Source of the DNA: Fluviicola sp. XM-24bin1 | GTDB lineage: Bacteria > Bacteroidota > Bacteroidia > Flavobacteriales_D > Crocinitomicaceae | NCBI GenBank assembly: GCA_003149635.1 | Contig: QCWI01000012.1 | Location: 1-64,000, forward strand | DNA length: 64,000 nt | Direction of reading: 5' to 3' | In this document: in pieces, positions 1 to 9,512 of the stretch | Layout of the letters: every line of letters begins with the position of its first letter | Numbering within the stretch: position 1 is the first letter of the stretch | The notes under the pieces: generated by a model | What the model was told of the DNA's origin: nothing | Database searches by the model: none | What the model saw: the letters and a program-made list of their open reading frames with translations, nothing else | Made by a program: the position numbers and the translations under genes

Positions 1-940
1 CCACATTTGGTAGTGGCAATGCTACCACGTTGATATTGTCTGTAGCGATCAGACACCCTGAAGTATCTGTTACCTGAACGGAATACGCTCCTGCTCCAAC
101 TGTGATTGTACCCGTTGTTTCGGTTGTGCTCCATACAATGTTGTAAGGGCCGCTTCCGCCACTGACGTTCGCAGTTAGTGTCGTAGTGTCGCCTGCACAA
201 AATGGCCCACCGTCTGTAATGTTTACAGTAACCGGTGGAATGAAATGTACTCGAATGGTATCACAAATTGGGTTTGGATCACAACCTCCAACGTCCATAC
301 CACAAACGTAGTAATCTACAAAGGCAGGTGCTCCAGAGCTTGGCGCCGTCACGTAAGTCGTATCACATCCTGAAGTGCAAGAAAGTAGGTAATCGTAATC
401 GCCAGTTGCACCCGGTGCGATGCTTGTCCACGTAACACTTGATTCATCATAGTAGTTTCCGTAAATGAACCCTTGACATGCGGCATTAAGTGTAATATCC
501 GGCCCAACTACTGGTGCTGAATAGGAGGTAATTGTAAATTCATTCGTATTGTTACCTGGCTTACAGAATGTCAAAGTATGGGGCCCAGGGCCATCCAAAC
601 AGATTGGATCTCCAACGGGCGTTACTGGCCCACAATCAATTTGATAGAATAGCGCTCCCGGAGGAATGGCCCCTCCTGTAATTTGAAAGTTCACTGCAAT
701 GGCACTTGGATGAAGCGTGATTACAAATTCCAAACAACGATCTGGATTCGTGGTTCCACAACAATGTCCGTCTCTTACTACCGGAGGACTTGTCCAATTC
801 ATATTCGGTGAAGCCGATAAATCTACATTGAAAGTAGGTACAATTGAATCACAATATTGCGCTGAAGTTTCTAGAGAAATGAAAAATCCCAAGATAATGG
901 TCAGCACGATGCGGGTTCGGAGTTTGAGTAGCTTTTTCAT
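1..940 (-). CDS. Partial large secreted surface protein (PKD/SprB-like repeats)
   Basis: This is the 5' part of a long reverse-strand gene that runs off the left edge; 313 codons are visible without a stop. It opens with MKKLLKLRTRIVLTIILGFF and a cleavage region ending SAQ, a clear Sec signal peptide. The mature part is Cys-, Pro- and Thr-rich with beta-sandwich-like segments, for example VDLSASPNMNWTSPP and VTVNITDGGPFCAGDTTT. The second resembles repeat units of Bacteroidota cell-surface adhesins and gliding-associated proteins. Export followed by T9SS anchoring is inferred; the C-terminal sorting domain would lie outside the window. The ATG at 938-940 is chosen because the signal peptide begins there. 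Confidence 0.8.
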   Translation of the reverse strand, partial: MKKLLKLRTRIVLTIILGFFISLETSAQYCDSIVPTFNVDLSASPNMNWTSPPVVRDGHCCGTTNPDRCLEFVITLHPSAIAVNFQITGGAIPPGALFYQIDCGPVTPVGDPICLDGPGPHTLTFCKPGNNTNEFTITSYSAPVVGPDITLNAACQGFIYGNYYDESSVTWTSIAPGATGDYDYLLSCTSGCDTTYVTAPSSGAPAFVDYYVCGMDVGGCDPNPICDTIRVHFIPPVTVNITDGGPFCAGDTTTLTANVSGGSGPYNIVWSTTETTGTITVGAGAYSVQVTDTSGCLIATDNINVVALPLPNV

Positions 941-1236
941 GGCCTGCAGTTTTCGATGTATTCTTAAAACGCTCCAAAACCACTACAGTTGCCACTATTT
1001 AATTATGCGTGCATTGCTATAATTTTTACTTTGGGAAGTGAAATTGTTACGTTAATCTGTCAAAATTCGACGTTCGTCTGCTATATGAATTTATTATGTA
1101 TGCACACATAAAACAACGAATCGTTGCTCCGAATGAACAAAAACCGCTTTTCACCGAATATTTACATTGTAGAAATGGAGCTTTTTTTGAAAGAAAACGC
1201 ACTTTTTTGGAAGTTTTTTATCGATTTCGATCCATT
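941..1236. other. AT-rich intergenic region, no gene seen
   Basis: About 300 bases between the start of the partial surface gene and the 3' end of the M23 peptidase gene. It is T-rich toward 1200-1236 and contains loosely repeated TTTTCGAT/TTTTTGAT words. I found no TAnnTTTG box on the reverse strand and no convincing coding sequence; a 61-codon forward reading frame here has no recognisable features. Confidence 0.5.
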
Positions 1237-1773
1237 TTAGTCCAATTTTCGATGATTTTTGATGAATTCTGTTGGATCTAGATACCCTTTTGTATCGCTA
1301 CTATATCCTTTTCCAATTGGAAGCGTTACATCGTCCCTCATTTCGAGGTGTAAATGCGCGGTATAAGCTCCGTGATTGTTGCCAATTGTTCCAATTTGTG
1401 TTCCTCTTCTGATCCAATCGCCCTTGCTCACCATAATCGTATCACAATGCGCATACAACGATTCTACCTTGGAGCTGTCGGGCAAATAATGAACAATTCG
1501 GATGACATTTCCCCAAGCGCGACCCCAATCTTCAGCAAAAACGACTTTACCATGCGCGATGTTGTAAATTGGATCGCCTAAATCGGAATCGCCACCACGC
1601 ACTCCGTTCCAGTCGTCGCCGAGATGCGTATTCTTTCCAAAGGGTTGCGCATTGTAATATCCTCTCGCATCGGGTTTGCCAACGGGGTAATCGAATCCAT
1701 CGGCGATTAATTGAGGAGGTTCCTCTTCGACTTCAAATTTTTGAACTTTATCGTTGGTTAAAGTGCATCCCAT
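1237..1773 (-). CDS. M23-family metallopeptidase lipoprotein (LytM domain)
   Basis: Zinc metallopeptidase of the M23/LytM family, which cleaves peptide cross-links in peptidoglycan. In the 178 residues from the first ATG, the Zn ligands appear as HLGDD (H50, D54) and HLHLE (H140, H142), with a further YAH at H109. Just before this ATG the same frame reads IIIRIFLSVILMGCT, an almost perfect lipoprotein signal with lipobox LMGC. No ATG, GTG or TTG lies between an in-frame stop at 1858-1860 and 1773. The true start is therefore probably a non-standard ATT near 1798-1806, behind a GAGGAG sequence, or the original start codon has been lost. As annotated from 1773 the protein would lack export. The domain call is firm; the start is not. 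Confidence 0.85.
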   Translation of the reverse strand: MGCTLTNDKVQKFEVEEEPPQLIADGFDYPVGKPDARGYYNAQPFGKNTHLGDDWNGVRGGDSDLGDPIYNIAHGKVVFAEDWGRAWGNVIRIVHYLPDSSKVESLYAHCDTIMVSKGDWIRRGTQIGTIGNNHGAYTAHLHLEMRDDVTLPIGKGYSSDTKGYLDPTEFIKNHRKLD

Positions 1774-1861
1774 AAGGATTACACTGAGAAATATTCGAAT
1801 AATAATAGCTAGGTAATTCGGGTTTCCAATTAAAGTAACGCTCTCCTCCTCAGCTTTTTAA

Positions 1862-1918
1862 TTTTTTGGATTTTTTGACGGTTTGACGATTAGACTGTTT
1901 GATTGTTCGATTGGTATG
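1862..1918. repeat. Degenerate TTTGAC/TTCGAT word repeat
   Basis: Intergenic stretch made of variants of TTTTTGAC, TTTGACGA, CTGTTTGATT and GTTCGATT. Similar words recur at 3160-3185 and inside the uvrA-like gene at 5535-5592 and 6528-6577. Confidence 0.5.
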
Positions 1919-2002
1919 GGGTGCGGCTTCATTAACATTAATTAATCATTCTGAATTGGAGTTATTTGAAAGAGTATTGGAAATTGCAGAAAACTAACTG
2001 CT

Positions 2003-3166
2003 ATGCGAATAATTGTATTCCTTCTTTTGTCAGCGACGCTAGTTGCTTCGTGCAAGAGCAAAACAAATCCTGAGGACAAAGCTATCCTGAAAAATTCCGA
2101 TCCGAAAAAGCAAGCAGATATAGAGTTGGTCTTCTGCTTAGATGCGACGGGGAGTATGTCCGGGTTAATTCAAACCGCAAAATCCAAAATCTGGAATATT
2201 GTTGGCGTACTTGCGGATGGACAAAACGCACCAAAAATTCGATTGGGAATGATATTTTATCGGGATCAAGGCGATGCTTTTGTAACCAAGAAATTTTAGC
2301 TAACGGATGATATAGATTCGCTGTATGACGAACTTCAAAAAATAGCGGCTGCTGGTGGAGGCGATTCGCCCGAAAGTGTGAATGCAGCGCTTGACGATGC
2401 CATTCGAGGCATGAATTGGGGAACGAAACGAAATGTGTATCGAACCGTATTCCTCGTTGGGGATTGCCCTCCACACATGGATTACAAAGAGATCAAATAT
2501 CCTGAAACAGCTAAAACGGTTGCAAAGAATGGCATCATCATAAACACCATCAAACTCGGCGACGGTTGTACAGAAGCCATTGAGCATTTCAAAGCAATCG
2601 CAAGTAAGACAAATGGTAAATACATGCAACTGGATCAAGATGCTCAAGACGCAGTTATCACTACCCCATACGATGATCGCATCACTGCCATTTCTTATTC
2701 TATTGACAGCACTAAAATTTATTATGGATCACAAAATTTGGTGCAAAAGAATCAAACTAGAAAGGATAAGACATTGAAGATGTATGCTTATGCAAGCAAC
2801 GCGACAGTGAGCGATCGTGCTGTCTATAATTCAACGATCTCGGGGAATGCGAATTGGTACGGTGAAAAAGAGCTCATTAATGATTTGATAAATAAAACGG
2901 TCGTTTTGAAACAAATTACCACGGATGAATTACCCGCGATCTTGAAAAAAATGAATTTGGACGATCGGGAGAATGAGATTAATAGACGAATTGCAGAGCG
3001 CAAGGAACTTACGGCAGAACTCGAAAAATTGAATGCGATTCGAAAAGAGTTCATCCGATTGGAGGAGAAAAATTCGCAAGACCCGTCATTCAGCAAGAAG
3101 ATTCTGAAAATTATGCAGGCACAGGCGAAGAAAAATGGGGGTGATTTTGTAGGGTCGATCTTTTGA
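2003..3166 (+). pseudogene. VWA-domain lipoprotein interrupted by an in-frame TAG
   Basis: A 387-codon reading frame encodes a lipoprotein (MRIIVFLLLSATLVASC, lipobox VASC) with a von Willebrand factor A domain. The MIDAS motif is DATGSMS near residue 49, followed by GMIFYRD and, later, VGDCPPHMDY. The C-terminus is a charged coiled coil (ENEINRRIAERKELTAELEK). Codon 99 (2297-2299) is TAG, after VTKKF and before LTDDIDSLYDELQ, and the frame stays open and homologous-looking afterwards. A single change from CAG (Gln) or GAG (Glu) would explain it. Without correction only a 98-residue stub is made. It could be a pseudogene, a consensus error, or less likely readthrough. VWA lipoproteins usually mediate metal-dependent protein contacts at the envelope; no partner is evident next to it. 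Confidence 0.8.
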
Positions 3167-3188
3167 CTGTTCGACTTATCGATAATCT

Positions 3189-6100
3189 TTAGTGAACTAA
3201 GTTCCCTCCATCGGGGCCGCTTCCTGGGCCAAGTCGGATGTTATTTCCAGCACTTTCAATCAAATGCTGATTGTGATCAATGGCGATAATCGTGTCTCCG
3301 TTTACAATTATTTCCTTGAATACATCGATAAGTTTTTTGAGGTCTTGAGTATGCAATCCAACGCTTGGTTCATCCAGTAAAAAGAGTCTCGGAAGCTCCG
3401 ATTTAGTTGCAAGTGTTTTTGCCAGTTTTAATCGTTGCGCTTCTCCTCCCGACAAAGAATTTTCCGATTGCCCCAATCGAATGTGTCCTAGACCAAGCTC
3501 GATTAATATGTCCAAGATGGAAGCGATTTTATGATGCGATAACGCTTCCTTGGCCTGATTGACACTTAATTCCAGCATTCGTCCAATCGTATGACCTTCC
3601 CATTGAATTTCATTCGCTTGTTCGCTGTATCGACTTCCGAAACACGTATCGCAATCTGTCCAAACATCGCTTATAAAATCAAGGCTTGTTTTGATTTTGC
3701 CGTGACCACCACATGTTGGACATTTGCCCGTCTTACTTAAATAACTGAAATCTGCCTTTTTCAAACCCGCAGATTTGGCTGCATCCGTTTTGGAAAAGAT
3801 CAATTGCAACGCGTCCAAAATTCCGAGGTAACTCGCCGGCGTCATAATCCGACTTGTACCGAGCACTTGTTGGTCGATGTACAGCATGTTCCATTGATTG
3901 AATACATCCGAACCTGAGAAAGACTGACAATTAACTGGGTGCTTTTTCTGGATAGATGCTCTCAAAACGTCTCTCATCAAGCTTGATTTCCCGCTTCCTG
4001 AAACGCCCGTAATTACGGAGAATCCTCCGAGATTAAAGGTCACATCAATGTTTTTCAAATTATTAGCTTGTGCTCCGTGCACTGAAAACGTCTCCTCTGA
4101 CTTATATTCGATTTTTTCGAACACCAAATCGGCATTCAGCAGTTCGTACGTTTTCGTTTCTGGATGAGATGCGAGTGCTTCTTGATCTCCCTGAAAAACG
4201 ATTTCTCCACCTTGAGATCCAGCTTCTGGCCCCATTTCAATAAAATAATCGGCCATTCGAATGAACGCAGGATCGTGTTCTACTGCCACAACAGTATTTC
4301 CATAAGCGATAATCCCGCGTAACAATTTCTCCAGAGAAGCCACCTGAGCAGCATCCAACCCTATAGTTGGCTCATCCAGAATATAGGTAACGCCGTGCAA
4401 ATGGGATGTGAATTGTCCAGAAAGTAAAACGCGTTGATACTCTCCTCCCGACAATGTTGCAACATTCCGGTCTAGTGTCAAATAACTTAATCCCAAACTC
4501 TCTAAAACGCTCAATTGGGATAATATCGCCGGGGATACTTTCTCTGCAATGGCTGAAACTACTGGATCCTCTATCTGTGAAATGCCCTCAAGTTCCTTTT
4601 GCAGATCAGCGATGCTCAATTGCATCCATTCTGCGATATTTTTACCCAGGAATCGTGTCTCCAACAGCTCTGGTTTCAAGCGTGCGCCCTTACACTCCGG
4701 ACACTCGACATCGTGCAACAATTCCTCCAGCGTTTGAATGTTTTTATTCTGACGCTTTCGTTCGTACTCGTCGTTGATGTATCCGCAAAAGCCCATCCAA
4801 GTCGATTCCAGCTCTTGCACACCCTCTCGCGATTTGTTCTTGAAATGCCATGTGACGCTCCATTTTATATCACCTGTTCCATAAAGAATCGTGTTTTGAA
4901 CTTCCCGCGGAAGATCGTTCCAAGACTTGGCTAAATCCCACTTTTTTTCTGAAGCGATCGTATTTAAAGTGGCAATAAACTGTCCGTCTGGATTGGAGTA
5001 ATACTTCAGCGCTTTCGCGTCTGCCAAGGCTCCCTCCAAAATTGCCTTGTTCGGATTCACTACTATTTTATCGGGATCGCAGGTTTCCACCACTCCCATT
5101 CCTTTGCAGGTCTCGCATGCTCCCAAATGATGATTGAACGAAAAATGTTGCGCACTAATCGAAGGGTTTTCTTGTCCGGCGATACGGGCGAATAGCAATC
5201 GGAAATGATCGTAAACCCCTGTTAAAGTACCGACCGTAGATCGCTTGCTATCTTGTCGATTCCTTCGCGGTAACGCAATTGCAGGCGTCATGCCCTCAAA
5301 TGAATCTAAAACGGCGGTACTGTTTTGTTGCACCAAGCTTCGGCTGTATGTGGAAAGTGATTCTGAAAAACGTGCACTTGCCTCCGAGAATAACGTTTCG
5401 TACACCAACGAAGATTTTCCACTCCCAGAGACGCCCGTTACGACTGTAAGCTGCTGTTTTGGAAAAGTAGCGCTGATGTTTTTGAGACTATTCGTGCGAA
5501 CACCGTTGAGTTGGATTGAGGTTTCTAAGGTTCGACTTTTTGACTGCTTGACTGCTTGACTGCTTGACGGTTCGACTTTTTGATTTTTCGAAGCTTTTGG
5601 GGATGAATTGGGTTTTCCTTGAAAGATGATTTCACCACCATTTTTTCCACCTTCTGGGCCCAGTTCAATGTGCCTATCTGCCGCTGCAATGATTCGTTCA
5701 TCTTGTTCTGTGCAGACGAGCGTGTTCCCGTCGGAGGTAATTCTATCGAACATTCGGAGCAAAGTTTGGATATCGGAATCGTGCAATCCGATACTCGGCT
5801 CCATCAAGATGTACAAGTCGTTGCCTGAACTTTTCTTCTGTAGTTGATTGGCGATTTTAATGCGTTGCGCTTCCCCTCCCGATAAAGTTGTGGATGACTG
5901 ACCTAGCGTCAAATATCCAAGCCCGATTTCTTCCAAAATCTCCAGTCCCTTTCGGATTTTTGCGACGAACTCATTCGATGAATCGGAAAAGAATTCAAGT
6001 GCTTCGGAAACCGATAATTGATAGAGTTGCGCAATGGATTTATTCTGAAACTGAACTTCCAAGGTCTCTTCGTTAAAACGATCGCCACCGCAGGTGCCGC

Positions 6101-7931
6101 ATTTTAGATCGATATTGCCCAAAAAATGCATTCCTATTTGGATTTTACCTGCGCCTTGACATGTTTCGCAGCGACCTCCTTTGTTGTTAAAAGAGAATCT
6201 TGACTTGGTAAATTTTTTCTCTTTGGATTTTTCCAATGAAGCATACAAGTCGCGGATTCCGACGGAGATTCCAAGATAAGTTGCCGGATTACTTCGAGGC
6301 GTTCTCCCTATGGGTGATTGATCCACAAAGATTAGGTTTCGCTCACCTAATGCACCACTTTCGTGACGTTCCAACAAGGTATCAATCAATGGTCGAATTC
6401 CGGAACCCGATTTACCGCTGACTACATTCAATCCTCCATTTTGGAATTGAACATTGATATTCTTTAAGTTTCCGGCTGTGCAGTTTGAGAGTGTTAGATA
6501 GTTAGGATTTGCAGCTGCAGGAAGATTTGGCTTTTCGACTTTTCGATCGTTTGTCAGCGATTGGTAGGTCGGACTGTTCGATATTCCACCTTTAATGAAC
6601 TCGTTTAGTAGGCCATTGAACAGCAATTCTCCCCCGTTTGATCCAGCTCTTGGGCCTAGATCTACGATCCAATCGGCACTGCGGATAGTATCCAGATCGT
6701 GTTCTACTACCATCACCGTATTTCCCCTCTGAACCAGCACCTTTAAATGAGCAATCATCTTCTGATTTTCCTCTTGATGCAATCCGATACTTGGTTCGTC
6801 TAGAACATATAAAACATCGCTTAATGGCGCCGTCAATTGATTGATCACGCGAATTCGTTGTGCTTCGCTCGCTGCTAACTCGCTTGCCGGTTGATCCATC
6901 CTGAGATATCCCAATCCGAGATCAATGAGCAGTTCTAATTTCTCATTCAATTTGTCAATTATGGGACGTGCATTCTCCACCCAATTGGATGTACTCAGCC
7001 AATAATAAAAATCGACGAATTCCATGGAGGTCAAATCCGTGATTTTATGTCCGAATAAATAAACGCTCAATGCCTCTGGATTCAATCGATGTCCGTTGCA
7101 AGAACTACACGTAACTGAAGAAACGTATTTGAGAATATTGGCATTTCGATCGCGCCGGAGGATATCTGACATTATCGGCATCATCCCTTTGTAAAAACCT
7201 TCTTCTCTGGGTTTGGCTTTGATGCCCGTCCATTTCAAACGTGATTCGATGCTGTGTTTTCCGAATGGAACTTTGATTTTTTCGCTTCCGTAAAGAATCA
7301 CATTTCGTTGATCGTCAGTGAGAGATTTCCACGGAATATCGACGTTAAATCCTTCCGCTTCACACACTTGATTCAAGACATCAATGGTGACTTGGGAATA
7401 CATGATGTACCCTGTTGGCAAAGTTGGCGCCAAGGCTCCTTCCCGAAGCGTTTTGTTGGAGTCGACGACCAATTTATTCAGGTCGATTTTCTCTTCTTTT
7501 CCAATTCCGCGGCATTGTGGACACTGCCCAATCTCTGAGTTAAATGAGAATAAGGAGCGTGATAACTGAACATTGGAATTCGATTCTCCAAATCGTGCAA
7601 AAAGCAAGCGCAGAAGGTCATATAAATCTGACATCGTTCCGACAGTGGAACGCGCATTGACGCTAGTAGTCTTCTGTCCAATGGCAATCACTGGGGATAA
7701 CCCATCAATGCTATCCACTTCGGGTTGATTCAATTTCCCAAGGAATTGACGTGCAAATCCCGGCATCGTTTCAAAATAGCGCCGTTGTCCTTCTCTCGCA
7801 ATAACGTCAAACGCCAAACTTGATTTTCCAGATCCGGAAACACCAGTAACGACAATAAAATTGTGGTGCGGAATCTCTAGGGAAATGCCTTTCAGGTTAT
7901 TCGTTCGGGCGTTTTTTATGACGATGTTCAT
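3189..7931 (-). CDS. Four-ABC tandem UvrA-like ATPase (1580 residues)
   Basis: Two UvrA-type units are fused in one chain; ordinary UvrA has about 940 residues and two ABC domains. Walker A motifs lie at residues 30-38 (GVSGSGKSS), 506-514 (GKSGSGIRP, degenerate), 833-841 and 1309-1317. Signature motifs lie at 352-359 (AASEAQR, degenerate), 683-690, 1160-1167 and 1493-1500. Walker B is LDEP except LMEP at 709-712. Zinc Cys pairs sit at 137/275, 588/611, 937/1077 and 1404/1427; the second and fourth show CxxC-X19-CxxC spacing. In both units the loop between the LLFAR motif and FSFN is only about ten residues, so the UvrB-binding insertion is absent. Linkers at about 450-480 and 770-805 are low complexity. 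The chain should be a pseudo-dimeric DNA-binding ATPase. Repair, resistance or another role cannot be told apart; no uvrB or uvrC is nearby. A TAACTTTA box at 7941-7948 may be its -7 element. Confidence 0.9.
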   Translation of the reverse strand: MNIVIKNARTNNLKGISLEIPHHNFIVVTGVSGSGKSSLAFDVIAREGQRRYFETMPGFARQFLGKLNQPEVDSIDGLSPVIAIGQKTTSVNARSTVGTMSDLYDLLRLLFARFGESNSNVQLSRSLFSFNSEIGQCPQCRGIGKEEKIDLNKLVVDSNKTLREGALAPTLPTGYIMYSQVTIDVLNQVCEAEGFNVDIPWKSLTDDQRNVILYGSEKIKVPFGKHSIESRLKWTGIKAKPREEGFYKGMMPIMSDILRRDRNANILKYVSSVTCSSCNGHRLNPEALSVYLFGHKITDLTSMEFVDFYYWLSTSNWVENARPIIDKLNEKLELLIDLGLGYLRMDQPASELAASEAQRIRVINQLTAPLSDVLYVLDEPSIGLHQEENQKMIAHLKVLVQRGNTVMVVEHDLDTIRSADWIVDLGPRAGSNGGELLFNGLLNEFIKGGISNSPTYQSLTNDRKVEKPNLPAAANPNYLTLSNCTAGNLKNINVQFQNGGLNVVSGKSGSGIRPLIDTLLERHESGALGERNLIFVDQSPIGRTPRSNPATYLGISVGIRDLYASLEKSKEKKFTKSRFSFNNKGGRCETCQGAGKIQIGMHFLGNIDLKCGTCGGDRFNEETLEVQFQNKSIAQLYQLSVSEALEFFSDSSNEFVAKIRKGLEILEEIGLGYLTLGQSSTTLSGGEAQRIKIANQLQKKSSGNDLYILMEPSIGLHDSDIQTLLRMFDRITSDGNTLVCTEQDERIIAAADRHIELGPEGGKNGGEIIFQGKPNSSPKASKNQKVEPSSSQAVKQSKSRTLETSIQLNGVRTNSLKNISATFPKQQLTVVTGVSGSGKSSLVYETLFSEASARFSESLSTYSRSLVQQNSTAVLDSFEGMTPAIALPRRNRQDSKRSTVGTLTGVYDHFRLLFARIAGQENPSISAQHFSFNHHLGACETCKGMGVVETCDPDKIVVNPNKAILEGALADAKALKYYSNPDGQFIATLNTIASEKKWDLAKSWNDLPREVQNTILYGTGDIKWSVTWHFKNKSREGVQELESTWMGFCGYINDEYERKRQNKNIQTLEELLHDVECPECKGARLKPELLETRFLGKNIAEWMQLSIADLQKELEGISQIEDPVVSAIAEKVSPAILSQLSVLESLGLSYLTLDRNVATLSGGEYQRVLLSGQFTSHLHGVTYILDEPTIGLDAAQVASLEKLLRGIIAYGNTVVAVEHDPAFIRMADYFIEMGPEAGSQGGEIVFQGDQEALASHPETKTYELLNADLVFEKIEYKSEETFSVHGAQANNLKNIDVTFNLGGFSVITGVSGSGKSSLMRDVLRASIQKKHPVNCQSFSGSDVFNQWNMLYIDQQVLGTSRIMTPASYLGILDALQLIFSKTDAAKSAGLKKADFSYLSKTGKCPTCGGHGKIKTSLDFISDVWTDCDTCFGSRYSEQANEIQWEGHTIGRMLELSVNQAKEALSHHKIASILDILIELGLGHIRLGQSENSLSGGEAQRLKLAKTLATKSELPRLFLLDEPSVGLHTQDLKKLIDVFKEIIVNGDTIIAIDHNQHLIESAGNNIRLGPGSGPDGGNLVH
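5535..5592. repeat. Tandem CTGCTTGA word repeat inside the uvrA-like gene
   Basis: The forward strand repeats TTGACTGC three to four times, flanked on both sides by GTTCGACTTTTTGA. On the coding strand this is the linker [12 protein letters not shown] between the second and third ABC domains. It resembles the intergenic words at 1862-1918 and 3160-3185. Confidence 0.65.
6528..6577. repeat. TTTTCGA word repeat in a second uvrA-like linker
   Basis: Contains CTTTTCGACTTTTCGATCG and GGACTGTTCGATA. It encodes the linker between the first and second ABC domains. Same word family as 5535-5592. Confidence 0.5.
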
Positions 7932-7968
7932 GATCGCTGTAAAGTTAGGAGAATTGAGGAGGAGAGAA

Positions 7969-8100
7969 TGATGAGTTATGAGTTATGAGTTGAAATAAGG
8001 AATAAGAAATAGCGCCAGCTATTGAAGAGCGAGGCCGAGCCAGGCGAGCGAGATAGCCGAGGGATATAATAAGAAATAATGAATATTGAATAAGGAATAG
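7969..8100. repeat. Intergenic word repeats upstream of the uvrA-like gene
   Basis: Contains GAGTTAT repeated in tandem at 7973-7991, then AATAAGGAATAAGAAATAG at 7994-8012. A GC-rich block of GCGAG/GCCGAG words follows, and the AATAAGAAATAATG/AATAAGGAATAG words return at 8069-8100. No reading frame is convincing. Confidence 0.55.
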
Positions 8101-8111
8101 TGATGTCTGAT

Positions 8112-8534
8112 TTATGGCATTTTGAAGCGTTCGTGGTATTCAACGCGGCGATCCATTAATTTTTTCATGAATTTTTTGTTGAGTTGCCACATTTCATCCT
8201 TGTGGAATTTCAAATATTGACCGTCTGCGTGGAAACTGAAAATTTTTGAATCGTAAATGGTCATTTTACGGAAAGGAATCACCCATGAGTAGCGCGTATG
8301 TTTGACGTTCAAATGCAAGATGGCTCCGATGGGGCGCAATTCGACGTTGCAATACACCAGTCCAGTCGCTTTTTTCATGATTTTCTCAAATCCTTCGCTG
8401 TACGAATCTACCAGCATTCGATGACTCCCAATGGGTTCCCCAGATAATCGCTTTCGCAATCCAAAAGCTTTCCCGACTAATTTATCTACTTGGCGCTTAG
8501 TGTCACCGTCCATGTACGTGCTATCAATAATCAT
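8112..8534 (-). CDS. Hypothetical protein, 140 residues
   Basis: I do not recognise this family. The protein is soluble and basic, with no signal peptide or membrane segment. It has a predicted helical N-terminus (residues 10-35), a central segment with alternating strand-like pattern (LVYCNVELRPIGAILHLNV), and a lysine-rich helical C-terminus (FMKKLMDRRVEYHERF). The strand-rich core followed by a helix is loosely compatible with a PH-like or plasma-membrane-associated fold, but this is speculation. Its ATG at 8532-8534 has a usable upstream purine stretch. Codon use resembles the neighbours, and it stands alone between the uvrA-like gene and a divergent broken gene. Confidence 0.65.
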   Translation of the reverse strand: MIIDSTYMDGDTKRQVDKLVGKAFGLRKRLSGEPIGSHRMLVDSYSEGFEKIMKKATGLVYCNVELRPIGAILHLNVKHTRYSWVIPFRKMTIYDSKIFSFHADGQYLKFHKDEMWQLNKKFMKKLMDRRVEYHERFKMP

Positions 8535-8628
8535 AAGACAAGAATTTCAGGGGGATGGAGCGCACTAATAAAGATACGAATTTTGCAGCACTGAACCTAA
8601 ATTCACCTGAATTGTACCGCTTATTACT

Positions 8629-9505
8629 ATGAAAAATATCTTACTATTACTTGCCGCTTTTAACGTTCAATTCCTGGTCTATTGAATCGGTAAATGCCGT
8701 TTTGGGCGACATCAGTTACGAAGAGAAGTTCGGTGTACTTCCCAACGACAAGAGCAACGAAATTGTACGCATTCAAACCCACTTGGAATACGTCCAAAAC
8801 TATCTTCGAGCAAATACTCCAGAAGGTTTCACGGAATCAGCATTAAAAAATCGATTGGCGATTATTGACATTCTCTCAGTCTATCGGAAAAATGAACAGT
8901 TCCCATCGTTAACCGCACCATTTCCCTCCAGACAACCTTGTTTTATTGACGATCGCGGGGTGTATTGTGCCGTAGGATATTTGATTAAAGAAACGGCCGG
9001 TGCAGAAGTTGCTCAAGGGATCAATACGAGACATAAATTTGAGTACCTATTAGATATGAACGATACTGTTATTGATGTGTGGGCCGAAAACAACGGATTT
9101 ACATTAACCGAGTTGGCGATGATTCAACCGACATACGATGGTTGGTACACACCTCAGCCTGTGATTCAGCCCTATACGTTAACCGTTGCAATTGATGATA
9201 CTCGTGAGAAATTATTAGAGGCAAAATTAGATACGCTCCAAAATGATTTTGATAGTATTTCAGCAGTGAATCAAGACCAAGAACTAATAATTGATTCACT
9301 TGACAAAACACTTACATCCAAATAATTAGAAATCAATGAGTTAAGAAAAAAATCTGCACTACAAATTAAGAGGAATAAAGAACATGCTGAACTTCAAGCG
9401 GCAATCGGACGAAAGAACATCTGGATGATCACATTTTTCGGGCTTACTCTCGTAGCGACATCTGGGGCATTTTCCCAAAGAATCAAAACGCGAAGAGGTG
9501 TGTAA
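8629..9505 (+). pseudogene. Signal-peptide/coiled-coil protein with frameshift and in-frame TAA
   Basis: Frame 1 starts with ATG at 8629 and gives MKNILLLLAAF, a signal peptide, but soon stops. The rest continues in the next frame from about 8660. Removing one T from the TTTT run at 8658-8661 joins them as LLLLAALTFNSWSIES. The body contains PCFIDDRGVYCAVGYL and WAENNGFTLTELAMIQP, which I associate with an uncharacterised Bacteroidota family. At 9323-9325 an in-frame TAA interrupts a coiled coil (after DKTLTSK, before LEINELRKK); CAA (Gln) would restore it. The frame then runs through a membrane segment (IWMITFFGLTLVATSG) to TAA at 9503-9505. The intact product would be an exported protein with a C-terminal anchor. 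Two independent lesions make this a pseudogene, or a badly called region. Confidence 0.7.
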
Positions 9506-9512
9506 TTTTGAC

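Noticed and set aside
717-1022. Forward reading frame of 101 codons overlapping the partial surface gene
   Set aside because: It is antisense to a gene with a clear signal peptide and has no recognisable features.
5535-5592. Tandem words as a CRISPR array
   Set aside because: Units are about eight bases, without spacers, and read as a protein linker; no cas genes are near.
4454-7569. Several 60-110-codon forward frames across the uvrA-like gene
   Set aside because: Antisense shadows of a strongly supported coding sequence; none has motifs or a plausible start region.
3189-7931. Calling the large ABC protein uvrA and assigning nucleotide excision repair
   Set aside because: Double length, missing UvrB-binding region and degenerate motifs make the standard name misleading.
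8112-8534. Naming the 140-residue protein as a PH-domain protein
   Set aside because: Only a loose strand pattern supports it; no motif is decisive.
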